Origin: Chitinophaga tropicalis | GTDB lineage: Bacteria; Bacteroidota; Bacteroidia; Chitinophagales; Chitinophagaceae | Reading direction: 5' to 3' | Assembly: GCF_009758205.1 (NCBI RefSeq) | Contig: NZ_WRXN01000013.1 | Coordinates: 62,001 to 126,000, forward strand | Length of the DNA: 64,000 nucleotides | Part shown: positions 17,271-29,300 of the stretch, piece after piece | Numbering within the stretch: position 1 is the stretch's first letter | Layout: every line of letters starts with the position of its first letter | Notes under the pieces: model-generated | Told to the model about the DNA's origin: nothing | The model's input: only the letters and a program-made list of their open reading frames with translations | The model's database searches: none | Program-made: the position numbers and the translations under genes

Positions 17271-20200
17271 ATGAAAAAAATAGCATCCGTACAGGAACCT
17301 ATTTGGTTAACACAGCATATTTATACCGGATCCACCCTCTATAACGTGGGTGGATATGCCTGCATTGATGGCGGGCTGGAAGTGTCTTTACTGCAGGAGA
17401 CCATTGAGAAAGTGTTGCAGACTGCAGATGTTACAGAGCTGGGCTATTATGCTTTTAATGAACCAGGTTCAGCATTCAGCAGGTATGACATGGCTGTAAC
17501 GGACCTTTCCGGCAATGCTGAGCCGGACAGGGCTTGTATGGACTGGATGTATGCTGATATGAACACCGCCCTGGACACAGGTATATGTCTTTTAAAAGTA
17601 CGATTGCTGAAAGCGTCAGAGAACAGGTATTACTGGTACACTAAAGTGCACCACCTGGTTTTTGATGGTTATTCAATGTCACTGTTCTTTAACAAGGTAG
17701 CTGCTGCATACTCCGCCACTATCAATAGAGAAACTGCTTCTCAGGATAATAGCAGGTACTTCTACGAAGATTTTATCCTGGAAGATATTGCATACAAAAA
17801 TTCAGAGGAATTCAGGAAGAGCGGAGATTTCTGGGAAGACCGCTTAAAACAGTTGCCGGATATCAAGGCATTTCAATCCTGCTTCAGGACAGGGAAAGCC
17901 AATACTCTTTCATGTTCCAGGAAGCAGATCTCCATCTCCAGGGAGCTTTATAACCAGCTTGGCAGCTTCTCTGAAAAATATAACTGTACGGCCTTTCATT
18001 ATTTTATTGCCACATTATTTGTGCTGAATAAATGCTATAATAATAATGAAATCCCGCTGATAGGAATTCCCGTGTTCAACAGGAGGAACAGGTATTTTAA
18101 AAATACATTGGGAACATTTGTGAATATGTTGCCATTCTCCATTTCGCTTGAAAATGATGCAACCTTTACAGAAGTGCTTGTACAGGTGAAAAATGAGCTC
18201 AGGGACTGTTACCGGCATCAACGCTTTCCATTATACGAAACCCTGAAAAGGTTGGACAGGCAGGGAATTCTTTACAATATATCTTTCTCATACCAGAAAA
18301 ATACCTATGAGGCGAGGTTGGGCAATACCCTGACCTCTATCAACTTTATTACAAGTGGAGAGCAGCAGGAAGACCTGATATTCCATTTGCTGGAATATTC
18401 AGATACAGAAGACCTGGTGCTGGCTGTAGATTACCTGGAAGAGCTGTTCACCGCTGAAATTATTGAAGGGCTGCTGGCACATTTTCATAACCTGCTGAAG
18501 ACGCTGTTACAGCATGGTAATGTGCCTTTACAGAAGCAGGACTATTTAAGCGTGCAGGAGAAACAATTATTGTTGAACACTTTCAATAATACAGATGCTG
18601 CTTATCCTTCAGATAAGACATTGGTGGAGTTATTTGAAGCCCAGGTGGCACGTACGCCTGATCATATAGCCCTTGTATTTAATGACGCTTCCTTTACTTA
18701 TCGCGAACTGAATGAGCGTGCTAACCAGTTAGGCGCTTACCTGCGTGAGCAGTATCATGTTCATGCTGATGATCTTATAGGTGTACAATTACATCGTAGT
18801 GAGCAGATGATCATAGCGTTGCTTGGTGTATTGAAATCAGGCGGCGCATATGTGCCTGTTGATCCCGGTTATCCGCAGGAGCGCATAGATTATATGCTGG
18901 AAGACAGCGGATGTAAGGCGCTGCTGGATGCAGCCGGCATGGAAGGATTTATGGCGGTAGCAGATAACTACAGTGGTGAAAACCTGCCTTTGGTAAATAA
19001 ACCAACAGACCTTGTATATGTGATCTACACCTCCGGCTCTACCGGTAGGCCTAAAGGTTGTATGCTGGAACATCGTGGTGTGATCAACCGCATAGAATGG
19101 ATGTGGTCTCACTATGGTTTCTGTTCAGATGATATCATCCTTCAGAAAACGACGTTCACTTTTGACGTATCTGTGTGGGAGCTGTGGATGCCTTTATGCT
19201 GGGGCACACGTATGGTGCTTTGTCAACAGGATGATATCAGCTCGCCTGACCGTATAACAGAGCTGATCAGCCGTGAGGGCGTCACCTGCCTTCATTTTGT
19301 ACCGAGCATGCTGCAGGCGTTTCTTTCTTCACAGGAAGACCGTGCAGATCTTGCGGATCAGCTTCAGAGCCTTCGCCGTGTTATTACGAGTGGCGAGGCG
19401 TTACCGGCAGAGACGGTTAACAGCTGGTATGAACTGGTGGATGTACCTGTTCATAACCTTTACGGCCCTACGGAGGCATCCGTGGATGTAACTTATTATG
19501 CCACTCAGCGTGGGGATCGTTGTATTCCCATTGGCCGTCCTATCTGGAACACATCTATGTATGTGCTGGGTAGTGGAGATCAGCTGGTGCCTGTAGGAGT
19601 TGTAGGAGAGATCTGTATAGGGGGAACCGGTCTGGCCCGTGGTTACCTGAACAAACCAGAACTGACAGCAGAAAAATTTGTAGCTAACCCATTCAGGTCA
19701 GGGGAGAAGATCTATCGTACGGGAGATCTAGGCCGCTGGCTGGCAGATGGTAATATAGAATACCTGGGCCGCAAAGATGACCAGGTGAAGATCCGTGGCT
19801 ATCGTATAGAGCTGGGCGAGATAGAAGCCGCTTTACAGGGGTATGAGGGCATATCTGCCGCGGCCGTTATAGCCAGAGCAGTTGGCAGTGGAGAGAAAGA
19901 GTTGGTGGCCTATGTGGTAGGAGGGGAAGCCTTACAGGCATCAGCGCTGCGCGCTTACCTGGGTAGTCTTTTACCTGCTTACATGGTACCGGGTTATTAT
20001 GTACAGCTGGAAGCGCTGCCATTGTCACCTAACGGGAAACTGGACCGCAAGCGGTTACCATCGCCTGAAGGTATGGGGCTGTCTGGTAGTCATGAATATA
20101 TAGCCCCCCGTAGTGAAACAGAAAAACAACTGGTGCATATCTGGGAGTCCATACTGGGCAAACAGCAGATCGGGATAAAAGATAATTTCTTTGAGCTTGG

Positions 20201-20340
20201 CGGTCATAGCTTAAAAGCTACACGGCTGGCCAGCCAGATACATAAAGTCTTCCAGGTAAAGCTTTCGCTGAAAGAGTTGTTCTCAGCTACTGTGCTGGAA
20301 GATCAGGCCCTGCTGATAGGGCAGGCAGCGAAGAGCCGTT
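17271..20340 (+). other. Module 1: EntF-like starter C - A(Ser) - T
   Basis: C1 (to ~18545) opens with QEPIWLTQ and carries YYWYTKVHHLVFDGYS (catalytic His at residues 127-128). This is close to the EntF condensation domain, which takes an aryl group from a separate carrier. A1 (~18600-20065) has code DVWHISLVDK, as in EntF-type serine domains. Carrier Ser980 is in GGHSLKA. A starter C at the N terminus suggests that serine is N-acylated. Confidence 0.75.
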
Positions 20341-23300
20341 TTACGGCCATCAGTCGTGCACCGGAGCAGACCAGCTATCCTTTGTCATCCGCCCAGCGTC
20401 GTTTGTGGGTATTAAGCCAGTTTGAGGAAGGCAGTACTGCCTATAATATGCCTGGCTGTTTTGAGTTCAGCGGAGCGCTGGATGTAGCGGCGCTGGAACG
20501 TTCTTTTGCCAGGCTGATAGCCCGTCATGAGAGCCTGCGTACAGTTTTCCGTGAAGATGAGCATGGAGAGGTACGTCAGTATATTGAAGCTTCCGGCTTT
20601 GGTATTCGTAGGGAAGACCATCGGGGGGCTACGGCAGAGCAGCTGCAGGCGCTTGTTACAGCTGATGTAATGAAGGCCTTTGACCTGGGTTGTGGACCGC
20701 TGCTGCGTGCCAGTCTTTACCAGGTAGCTACTAACCGGTGGATCTTCACGTATGTGATGCATCACATCATCAGCGATGGATGGTCTATGCAGGTGCTGGT
20801 GGGTGAGTTACTGGATTATTATCGTAGTTATACATCGGGTAAAGAGCCAGAGGTGTCAGCTTTGCCGTTGCAATATAAGGACTATGCCGTTTGGCAGCAG
20901 GAGCAGCTGAATGCCGGAGTATTACAGGCAGATAAAGTTTACTGGGAGGATCGTTTAAGTGGCAGTCTGCCGGTACTGGGTTTGAGTGGCGATCATGTAC
21001 GTCCTGCGGTTAAAAGCTATCGTGGCGGCCGTAGCCGGTTTTTATTAAATGAAGAGCTGACCGGTCAGCTGAAACAGCTTTTACAGGTGCATGACAGTAC
21101 TTTGTTTATGGGCCTGCTGGCAGGGGTACAGACATTGCTGTACCGTTATACGGGTCAGGAAGACCTGATCATCGGCAGTCCTGTAGCAGGCCGTGGCCAT
21201 GCAGATCTTTCAGATCAGATAGGCTTTTATGTGAATACGCTGGCGCTGCGTACACAGCTGAGCGGCAGCGATAGTTATGAAGTGTTGCTGGGTAAGGTGC
21301 GTGAGCTGACACTGGAAGCATACGACCATCAGCATTACCCGTTTGATGAGCTGGTGGAAGGCTTGCAGCTGGAGCGTGATCTGAGCCGCAGTCCGCTGTT
21401 CGATGTCATGGTGATTATGCAGAACAATGAAGGCTCCGGTACTTTACCGGAGCTGCCGGGAGTAAATATTCGTCCCTATATGCGTGACGGGCAGGTACAG
21501 AGCAAGTTTGACCTGACTTTCAGCTTTGTAGAACAGGGGGAAGGATTACAATATGAAATAGAATATAACAGTGATATCTATGAGGGGTCTACAATAGATC
21601 GCCTGGGCAGACACCTGGAGCAGCTGTTGGGTGCAATTGCGGCGGCACCGGCTATGCCTCTGGGCACTCTGGATTACCTGGATGCCGCAGAGAAGGAACA
21701 GCTGTTGCAGGTCTTTAATGATACGGCACATGCTTATCCTTCAGATAAGACATTGGTGGAGTTATTTGAAGCACAGGTGGCACGTACGCCTGAGCACATC
21801 GCCCTTGTGTTTAATGGTACTTCTTTTACTTACCGTGAACTGAATACCCGGGCCAACCAGCTGGGCGCTTACCTGCGGGAGCAGTATCATGTTCATGCTG
21901 ATGATCTTATAGGTGTACAGTTACATCGTAGTGAGCAGATGATCATCGCATTGCTGGGAGTGCTGAAATCAGGCGGTGCATATGTACCTGTTGATCCCGG
22001 TTATCCGCAGGAACGAATTGATTATATGCTGGAAGACAGCGGCTGTAAGGCATTGCTGGATGCAGCAGCCATGGAAGGATTTATGGCAGTAGCAGATAAC
22101 TACAGCGGTGAGGACCTGCCTTTGGTGAATGAACCGGCAGATCTTGTATATGTGATCTACACCTCCGGTTCTACCGGCCGGCCTAAGGGTGTGATGGTAG
22201 AGAACAGGAACCTGGTAAATTACCTTACTGCTATCAATGACTTGTATCATGTAAAGGGAGACGACCGTATTCTGCAGGCCTCTAATTTCTCATTTGACGC
22301 TTCTGTTGAACAGATATTTCTTTCTCTCGTATATGGCGCTACGTTATATGTTATCCCTGCTGATCTGCTGGTGGATGATGCAGCTCTGAATGTTTTCATA
22401 GAAGAGAATGCCATCACACATCTGCATTCAGTACCTGCCTTACTGGAAAGGATAGATGTTGTGCCTGATTCCTCTCTCAGACGGATTATTTCTGCAGGTG
22501 AGGATTGTCCTGCTTCTTTGTTAAATAAATGGTATTCCAGGGTTAACTTTTATAATAAATACGGCCCCACGGAAGCTACAATTTCTTCAACCATTTTTCA
22601 GGCAAAAGCGCAAACGCCGCTGCTTTCAAAAGTACCGATAGGAAGCCCGGTAAGTAATAAAATATACATTGTTGACGAACAGGGATTATTAGTGCCGGCA
22701 GGTGTAGCCGGAGAGCTTTGCATAAGTGGAGCTGGCATTGCCCGTGGTTACCTGAACAAACCTGAGCTGACGGCAGAGAAGTTTGTATCTGATCCATTCA
22801 GGGCAGGGGAGAGAATGTATCGTACGGGAGATCTCGCCCGCTGGCTGGCAGATGGTAATATAGAATACCTTGGCCGCAAAGATGACCAGGTGAAGATCCG
22901 TGGCTATCGTATAGAGCTGGGCGAGATAGAAGCCGCTTTACAGGGGCATGAGGGCATATCTGCCGCAGCAGTTATCGCCCGGGTTACAGGCAGTGGAGAG
23001 AAAGAGCTGGTAGCGTATGTTGTAGGGGATGAAGCCTTACAGGCATCAGTGCTGCGCACTTACCTGGGTAGTCTTTTACCTGCTTACATGGTACCAGGTT
23101 ATTATGTGCAGCTGGCATCGTTGCCATTGTCACCCAACGGGAAGCTGGACCGCAAGCGGTTACCATCACCGGAAGGTATGGGGCTGACGAATGGTCACGA
23201 GTATATAGCCCCCCGTACAGCAACAGAAAAACAACTGGTAGAGATCTGGGAATCTATACTGGATAAACAACAGATCGGCATAAAAGATAATTTCTTTGAG

Positions 23301-26300
23301 CTTGGCGGTCATAGCTTAAAAGCTACACGGCTGGCCAGCCAGATACATAAAGTCTTCCATGTAAAGCTTTCGCTGAAAGAGTTGTTCTCAGCTACTGTGC
23401 TGGAAGATCAGGCCCTGCTGATAGGGCAGGCAGCGAAGAGCCGTTTTACGGCCATCAGTCGTGCACCGGAGCAGACCAGCTATCCTTTGTCATCCGCCCA
23501 GCGTCGTTTGTGGGTATTAAGCCAGTTTGAGGAAGGCAGTACTGCCTATAATATGCCTGGCTGTTTTGAGTTCAGCGGAGCGCTGGATGTAGCGGCGCTG
23601 GAACGTTCCTTTGCAAAGCTGATAGATCGTCATGAGAGCCTGCGTACAGTTTTCCGTGAAGATGAACAGGGAGAGGTACGTCAGTATATTGAAGCTTCCG
23701 GCTTTGGTATTCGTAGGGAAGACCATCGGGGGGCTACGGCAGAGCAGCTGCAGGCGCTTGTTACAGCTGATGTAATGAAGGCCTTTGACCTGGGTTGTGG
23801 ACCGCTGCTGCGTGCCAGTCTTTACCAGGTAGCTACTAACCGGTGGATCTTCACGTATGTGATGCATCACATCATCAGCGATGGATGGTCTATGCAGGTG
23901 CTGGTGGGTGAGTTACTGGATTATTATCGTAGTTATACATCGGGTAAAGAGCCAGAGGTGTCAGCTTTGCCGTTGCAATATAAGGACTATGCCGTTTGGC
24001 AGCAGGAGCAGCTGAATGCCGGAGTATTACAGGCAGATAAAGTTTACTGGGAGGATCGTTTAAGTGGCAGTCTGCCAGTACTGGGGTTGAGTGGCGATCA
24101 TGTACGTCCTGCGGTTAAAAGCTATCGTGGCGGCCGTAGCCGGTTTTTATTAAATGAAGAGCTGACCGGTCAGCTGAAACAGCTTTTACAGGTGCATGAC
24201 AGTACTTTGTTTATGGGCCTGCTGGCAGGGGTACAGACATTGCTGTACCGTTATACGGGTCAGGAAGACCTGATCATCGGCAGTCCTGTAGCAGGCCGTG
24301 GCCATGCAGATCTTTCAGATCAGATAGGCTTTTATGTGAATACGCTGGCGCTGCGTACACAGCTGAGCGGCAGCGATAGTTATGAAGTGTTGCTGGGCAG
24401 GGTGCGTGAGCTGACACTGGAAGCATACGACCATCAGCATTACCCTTTTGATGAGCTGGTGGAAAGCTTGCAGCTGGAGCGTGATCTGAGCCGCAGTCCG
24501 CTGTTCGATGTCATGGTGATTATGCAGAACAATGAAGGCGCCGGTACTTTACCGGAGCTGCCGGGAGTAAATATTCGTCCTTATATGCGGGAGGGCCAGG
24601 TACAGAGCAAGTTTGACCTGACTTTCAGCTTTGTAGAACAGGGGGAAGGATTACAATATGAAATAGAATATAACAGTGATATCTATGAGGGGTCTACAAT
24701 AGATCGTCTGGGCAGACACCTGGAGCAGCTGTTGGGTGCAATCGCGGCGGCGCCGGCTATGCCTCTGGGCACTTTGGATTACCTGGATGCAGCAGAGAAA
24801 GAACAGCTGCTGCAGGTCTTTAATGATACGGCACATGCTTATCCTTCAGATAAGACATTGGTGGAGTTATTTGAAGCCCAGGTGGCACGTACGCCTGAGC
24901 ACATCGCCCTTGTGTTTAATGGTACTTCTTTTACTTACAGTGAACTGAATACCCGGGCCAACCAGCTGGGCGCTTACCTGCGGGAGCAGTATCATGTTCA
25001 TGCTGATGATCTTATAGGTGTACAGTTACATCGTAGTGAGCAGATGATCATCGCATTGCTGGGAGTGCTGAAATCAGGCGGTGCATATGTACCTGTTGAT
25101 CCCGGTTATCCGCAGGAACGAATTGATTATATGCTGGAAGACAGCGGCTGTAAGGCATTGCTGGATGCAGCAGCCATGGAAGGATTTATGGCGGTAGCAG
25201 ATAACTACAGCGGTGAGGACCTGCCTTTGGTGAATAAACCAACAGACCTTGTATATGTGATCTACACCTCCGGTTCTACCGGTAGACCTAAAGGCTGTAT
25301 GCTGGAACATCGTGGTGTGATCAACCGCATAGAATGGATGTGGTCTCACTATGGTTTCTGTTCAGATGATATCATCCTTCAGAAAACGACGTTCACTTTT
25401 GACGTATCTGTGTGGGAACTGTGGATGCCTTTATGCTGGGGCACACGTATGGTGCTTTGTCAACAGGATGATATCAGCTCGCCTGACCGTATAACAGAGC
25501 TGATCAGCCGTGAGGGCGTCACCTGCCTTCATTTTGTACCGAGCATGCTGCAGGCGTTCCTTTCTTCACAGGAAGACCGTGCAGATCTTGCAGATCAGCT
25601 TCAGAGCCTTCGCCGTGTTATTACGAGTGGTGAGGCGTTACCGGCAGCGACGGTTAACAGCTGGTATGAACTGGTGGATGTACCTGTTCATAACCTTTAC
25701 GGCCCTACGGAGGCATCCGTGGACGTAACTTATTATGCCACTCAGCGTGGAGATCGCCGTATTCCAATTGGCCGTCCTATCTGGAACACATCTATGTATG
25801 TGCTGGGAAGTGGAGACCAGCTGGCGCCTGTAGGAGTTGTGGGAGAGATCTGTATAGGTGGAACCGGTCTGGCCCGCGGTTACCTGAACAAACCAGAACT
25901 GACAGCAGAAAAATTTGTAGCTAATCCTTATCGTATAGGAGAGAAGATCTATCGTACGGGAGATCTAGGCCGCTGGCTGGCAGATGGTAATATAGAATAC
26001 CTGGGGCGCAAAGATGACCAGGTGAAGATCCGTGGCTATCGTATAGAGCTGGGCGAGATAGAAGCCGCTTTACAGGAGTATGAGGGCATATCTGCCGCGG
26101 CCGTTATAGCCAGAGCAGTTGGCAGTGGAGAGAAAGAGCTGGTGGCCTATGTGGTAGGAGATGAAGCCTTACAGGCATCAGCGCTGCGCGCTTACCTGGG
26201 TAGTCTTTTACCTGCTTACATGGTACCGGGTTATTATGTACAGCTGGAAGCGCTGCCATTGTCACCTAACGGGAAACTGGACCGCAAGCGGTTACCATCG

Positions 26301-29300
26301 CCTGAAGGTATGGGGCTGTCTGGTAGTCATGAATATATAGCCCCCCGTAGTGAAACAGAAAAACAACTGGTGCATATCTGGGAGTCCATACTGGGCAAAC
26401 AGCAGATCGGGATAAAAGATAATTTCTTTGAGCTTGGCGGTCATAGCTTAAAAGCTACACGACTGGCCAGCCAGATACATAAAGTCTTCCATGTAAAGCT
26501 TTCGCTGAAAGAGTTGTTCACGGCTACTATCCCTGAAGACCAGGCAGCACTGATAGACAATGCGGTGAAGAGCCGTTTTACAGCCATCAGCCGGGCGCCG
26601 GAACAGGTAAGCTATCCCTTGTCCTCCGCCCAGCGTCGTTTGTGGGTATTAAGCCAGTTTGAGGAGGGCAGTACGGCTTATAATATGCCGGGCTGCTTTG
26701 AGTTCAGCGGAGAGCTGGATGTAGTAGCGCTGGAACGTTCTTTTGCCAGGTTGATAGCCCGTCATGAGAGCCTGCGTACAGTTTTCCGTGAAGATGAGCA
26801 TGGAGAGGTACGTCAGTATATCATTGCCTGGGAAACGGCTGGTTTCCGTATCGGGTTTGAAGATCTGAGAGGTGTAGCTGCCGGGCAGTTAGATGCACTG
26901 GTAGCCCTTGATGTAATGAGAGCCTTTGATCTGGTTTGTGGTCCGCTGCTGCGTGCCAGTCTTTACCAGGTAGATGGTAACCGGTGGATCTTCACGTATG
27001 TGATGCATCACATCATCAGCGATGGATGGTCTATGCAGGTGCTGGTGGGAGAATTACTGAATTATTATCGTAGTTATACAGCGGGAAAAGAGCCAGAGGT
27101 ATCAGCTTTACCGTTGCAATATAAGGACTATGCCGTTTGGCAGCAGGAGCAGCTGAATGGAGGAGTATTACAGGCGGATAAAGTTTACTGGGAGGATCGT
27201 TTAAGTGGTAGTCTGCCGGTACTGGGTTTGAGTGGCGATCATGTACGTCCTGCGGTTAAAAGCTATCGTGGCGGCCGTAGCCGGTTTTTATTAAATGAAG
27301 CGTTGACTGACCAGCTGAAACAGCTTTTACAGGAACATGACTGTACCCTGTTTATGGGACTGCTGGCTGGTGTGCAGACATTGCTGTACCGTTATAGCGG
27401 TCAGGAAGATCTTATTATAGGGAGTCCTGTAGCAGGCCGTGGCCATGCAGATCTTTCAGATCAGATAGGCTTTTATGTTAACACGCTTGCACTTCGTACC
27501 CGGTTAAGTGGCAGCGATAGCTATGAAGCGTTGCTGGGCAAGGTTCGAGAGCTGACACTGGAAGCATATGACCATCAGCATTATCCTTTTGATGAGCTGG
27601 TGGAAGGTTTGCCTCTTGAGCGTGATCTGAGCCGCAGCCCGTTGTTTGATGTCATGGTGGTATTACAGAACAATGAAGGCGCCGGATTTTTACCGGAGTT
27701 GCCGGGTTTGAGCATCCGTCCTTATACACAGAACGGACAGGTGCAGAGCAGGTTTGACCTGTTATTTCACTTCACGGAAGTGGGCACAGGCCTGGAAATG
27801 GTGATAGAATTCAACAGTGATATTTATGAAAAGTCTACAATAGACCGTCTGGGTACACACCTGGAGCTGCTGCTGGAAAATATGACAATATCTCCGCAGA
27901 TGCCTTTGGGAGAGCTGGATTACCTGGGTACTTCCGAGAAATTACAGTTACTGGGTACTTTCAACAATACAGCTGCTTCTTATCCGGCTGATAAGACGAT
28001 AGTGGACCTGTTCAGGGAACAGGTAATGAGCACACCGGAACATACTGCTATATACTGGGAAGGAAGGAGTATCAGCTATCGTGAGCTGGATGAGCACTCT
28101 AATCAACTGGCACATTACCTGAAAGTGAATTATCCTATAGGACCGGATAACCTGATCGCTATTAAAATGGAAAGAAGCGATGCTTTCATCATAGCCATCC
28201 TGGCCGTTTTGAAAGCCGGCGCTGCTTACCTGCCAATTGATCCCAATTATCCGGCAGAAAGGGTGGCTTACCTGGAAAAGGACAGTAATTGCGTGATAAC
28301 TATCGATTTTTCTCTGTATACGCAGTTCCTGAAGCAAAGAGCACGTTATTCAATATTGCCACTGTTCACCGTTATCCGGCCGGATAACCTGGTATACCTG
28401 ATCTATACTTCCGGTTCGACAGGGAATCCGAAAGGAATTATGATGACGCACAGGGCAATGCTGAACCTGATGATGTTCCATGTAAATGAATTTGCCCCTG
28501 GAGAAGTGAAGAAAGTATTGCAGTGTGCCAGTGTAAGCTTTGATGTTTCTTTCCAGGAAATATTCTCAACGTTACTGGCGGGTGCAGCTTTATATCCTAT
28601 AACAGAAGATAGCAAGAAGGATGTAACAGAGCTGGTTGATTTTGTTACAGGAAATAGTATAGATACTATGTTCCTGCCTACTGCATACTTCAAGTTATTA
28701 ATGGAAGAGGAATACTTCCTGACACTTATCGGGTTATCTGTCAGGCATATTATTGTTGCCGGGGAACAGCTGGTGTTGGGAGAGGCATTCATTGCCTATC
28801 TGAAAACGCATAATCTGGTATTACATAACCACTATGGCCCGGCAGAAACGCATGTAGTTACTACTATCCGGTTATCAAAAGAACAGTCTGCCACGCTGAA
28901 AAAAATTCCTTCTATCGGAAAGCCGGTCAGCAATAATGAGATCTATATACTGGACAGTAAGCTGTCACTTGTACCTGTGGGCGTGATAGGAGAGCTTTGT
29001 ATAGGTGGTGTGGGTGTTGCAAGAGGTTACCTGAACAAACCAGAGCTGACAGCAGAGAAGTTTGTAGCTAATCCTTTCAGAGCTGGTGAGAGAATGTACC
29101 GCACGGGTGATCTTGCCCGCTGGCTGGCAGATGGTAGTATAGAGTACCTGGGCCGTAAAGATGACCAGGTGAAGATCCGTGGATTCCGCATAGAGCCGGG
29201 CGAGATAGAAACAGCATTACAGGGCCATGGATCAGTCACTACAGCAGCTGTTATAGCCAGAGCAGTTGGCAGTGGAGAGAAAGAGCTGGTGGCCTATGTA

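Noticed and set aside
19637..25295. Possible CRISPR-like or transposon repeats suggested by recurring sequence.
   Set aside because: The repeats are kilobase-long, in frame and follow module borders. There are no spacers, transposase genes or terminal inverted repeats.
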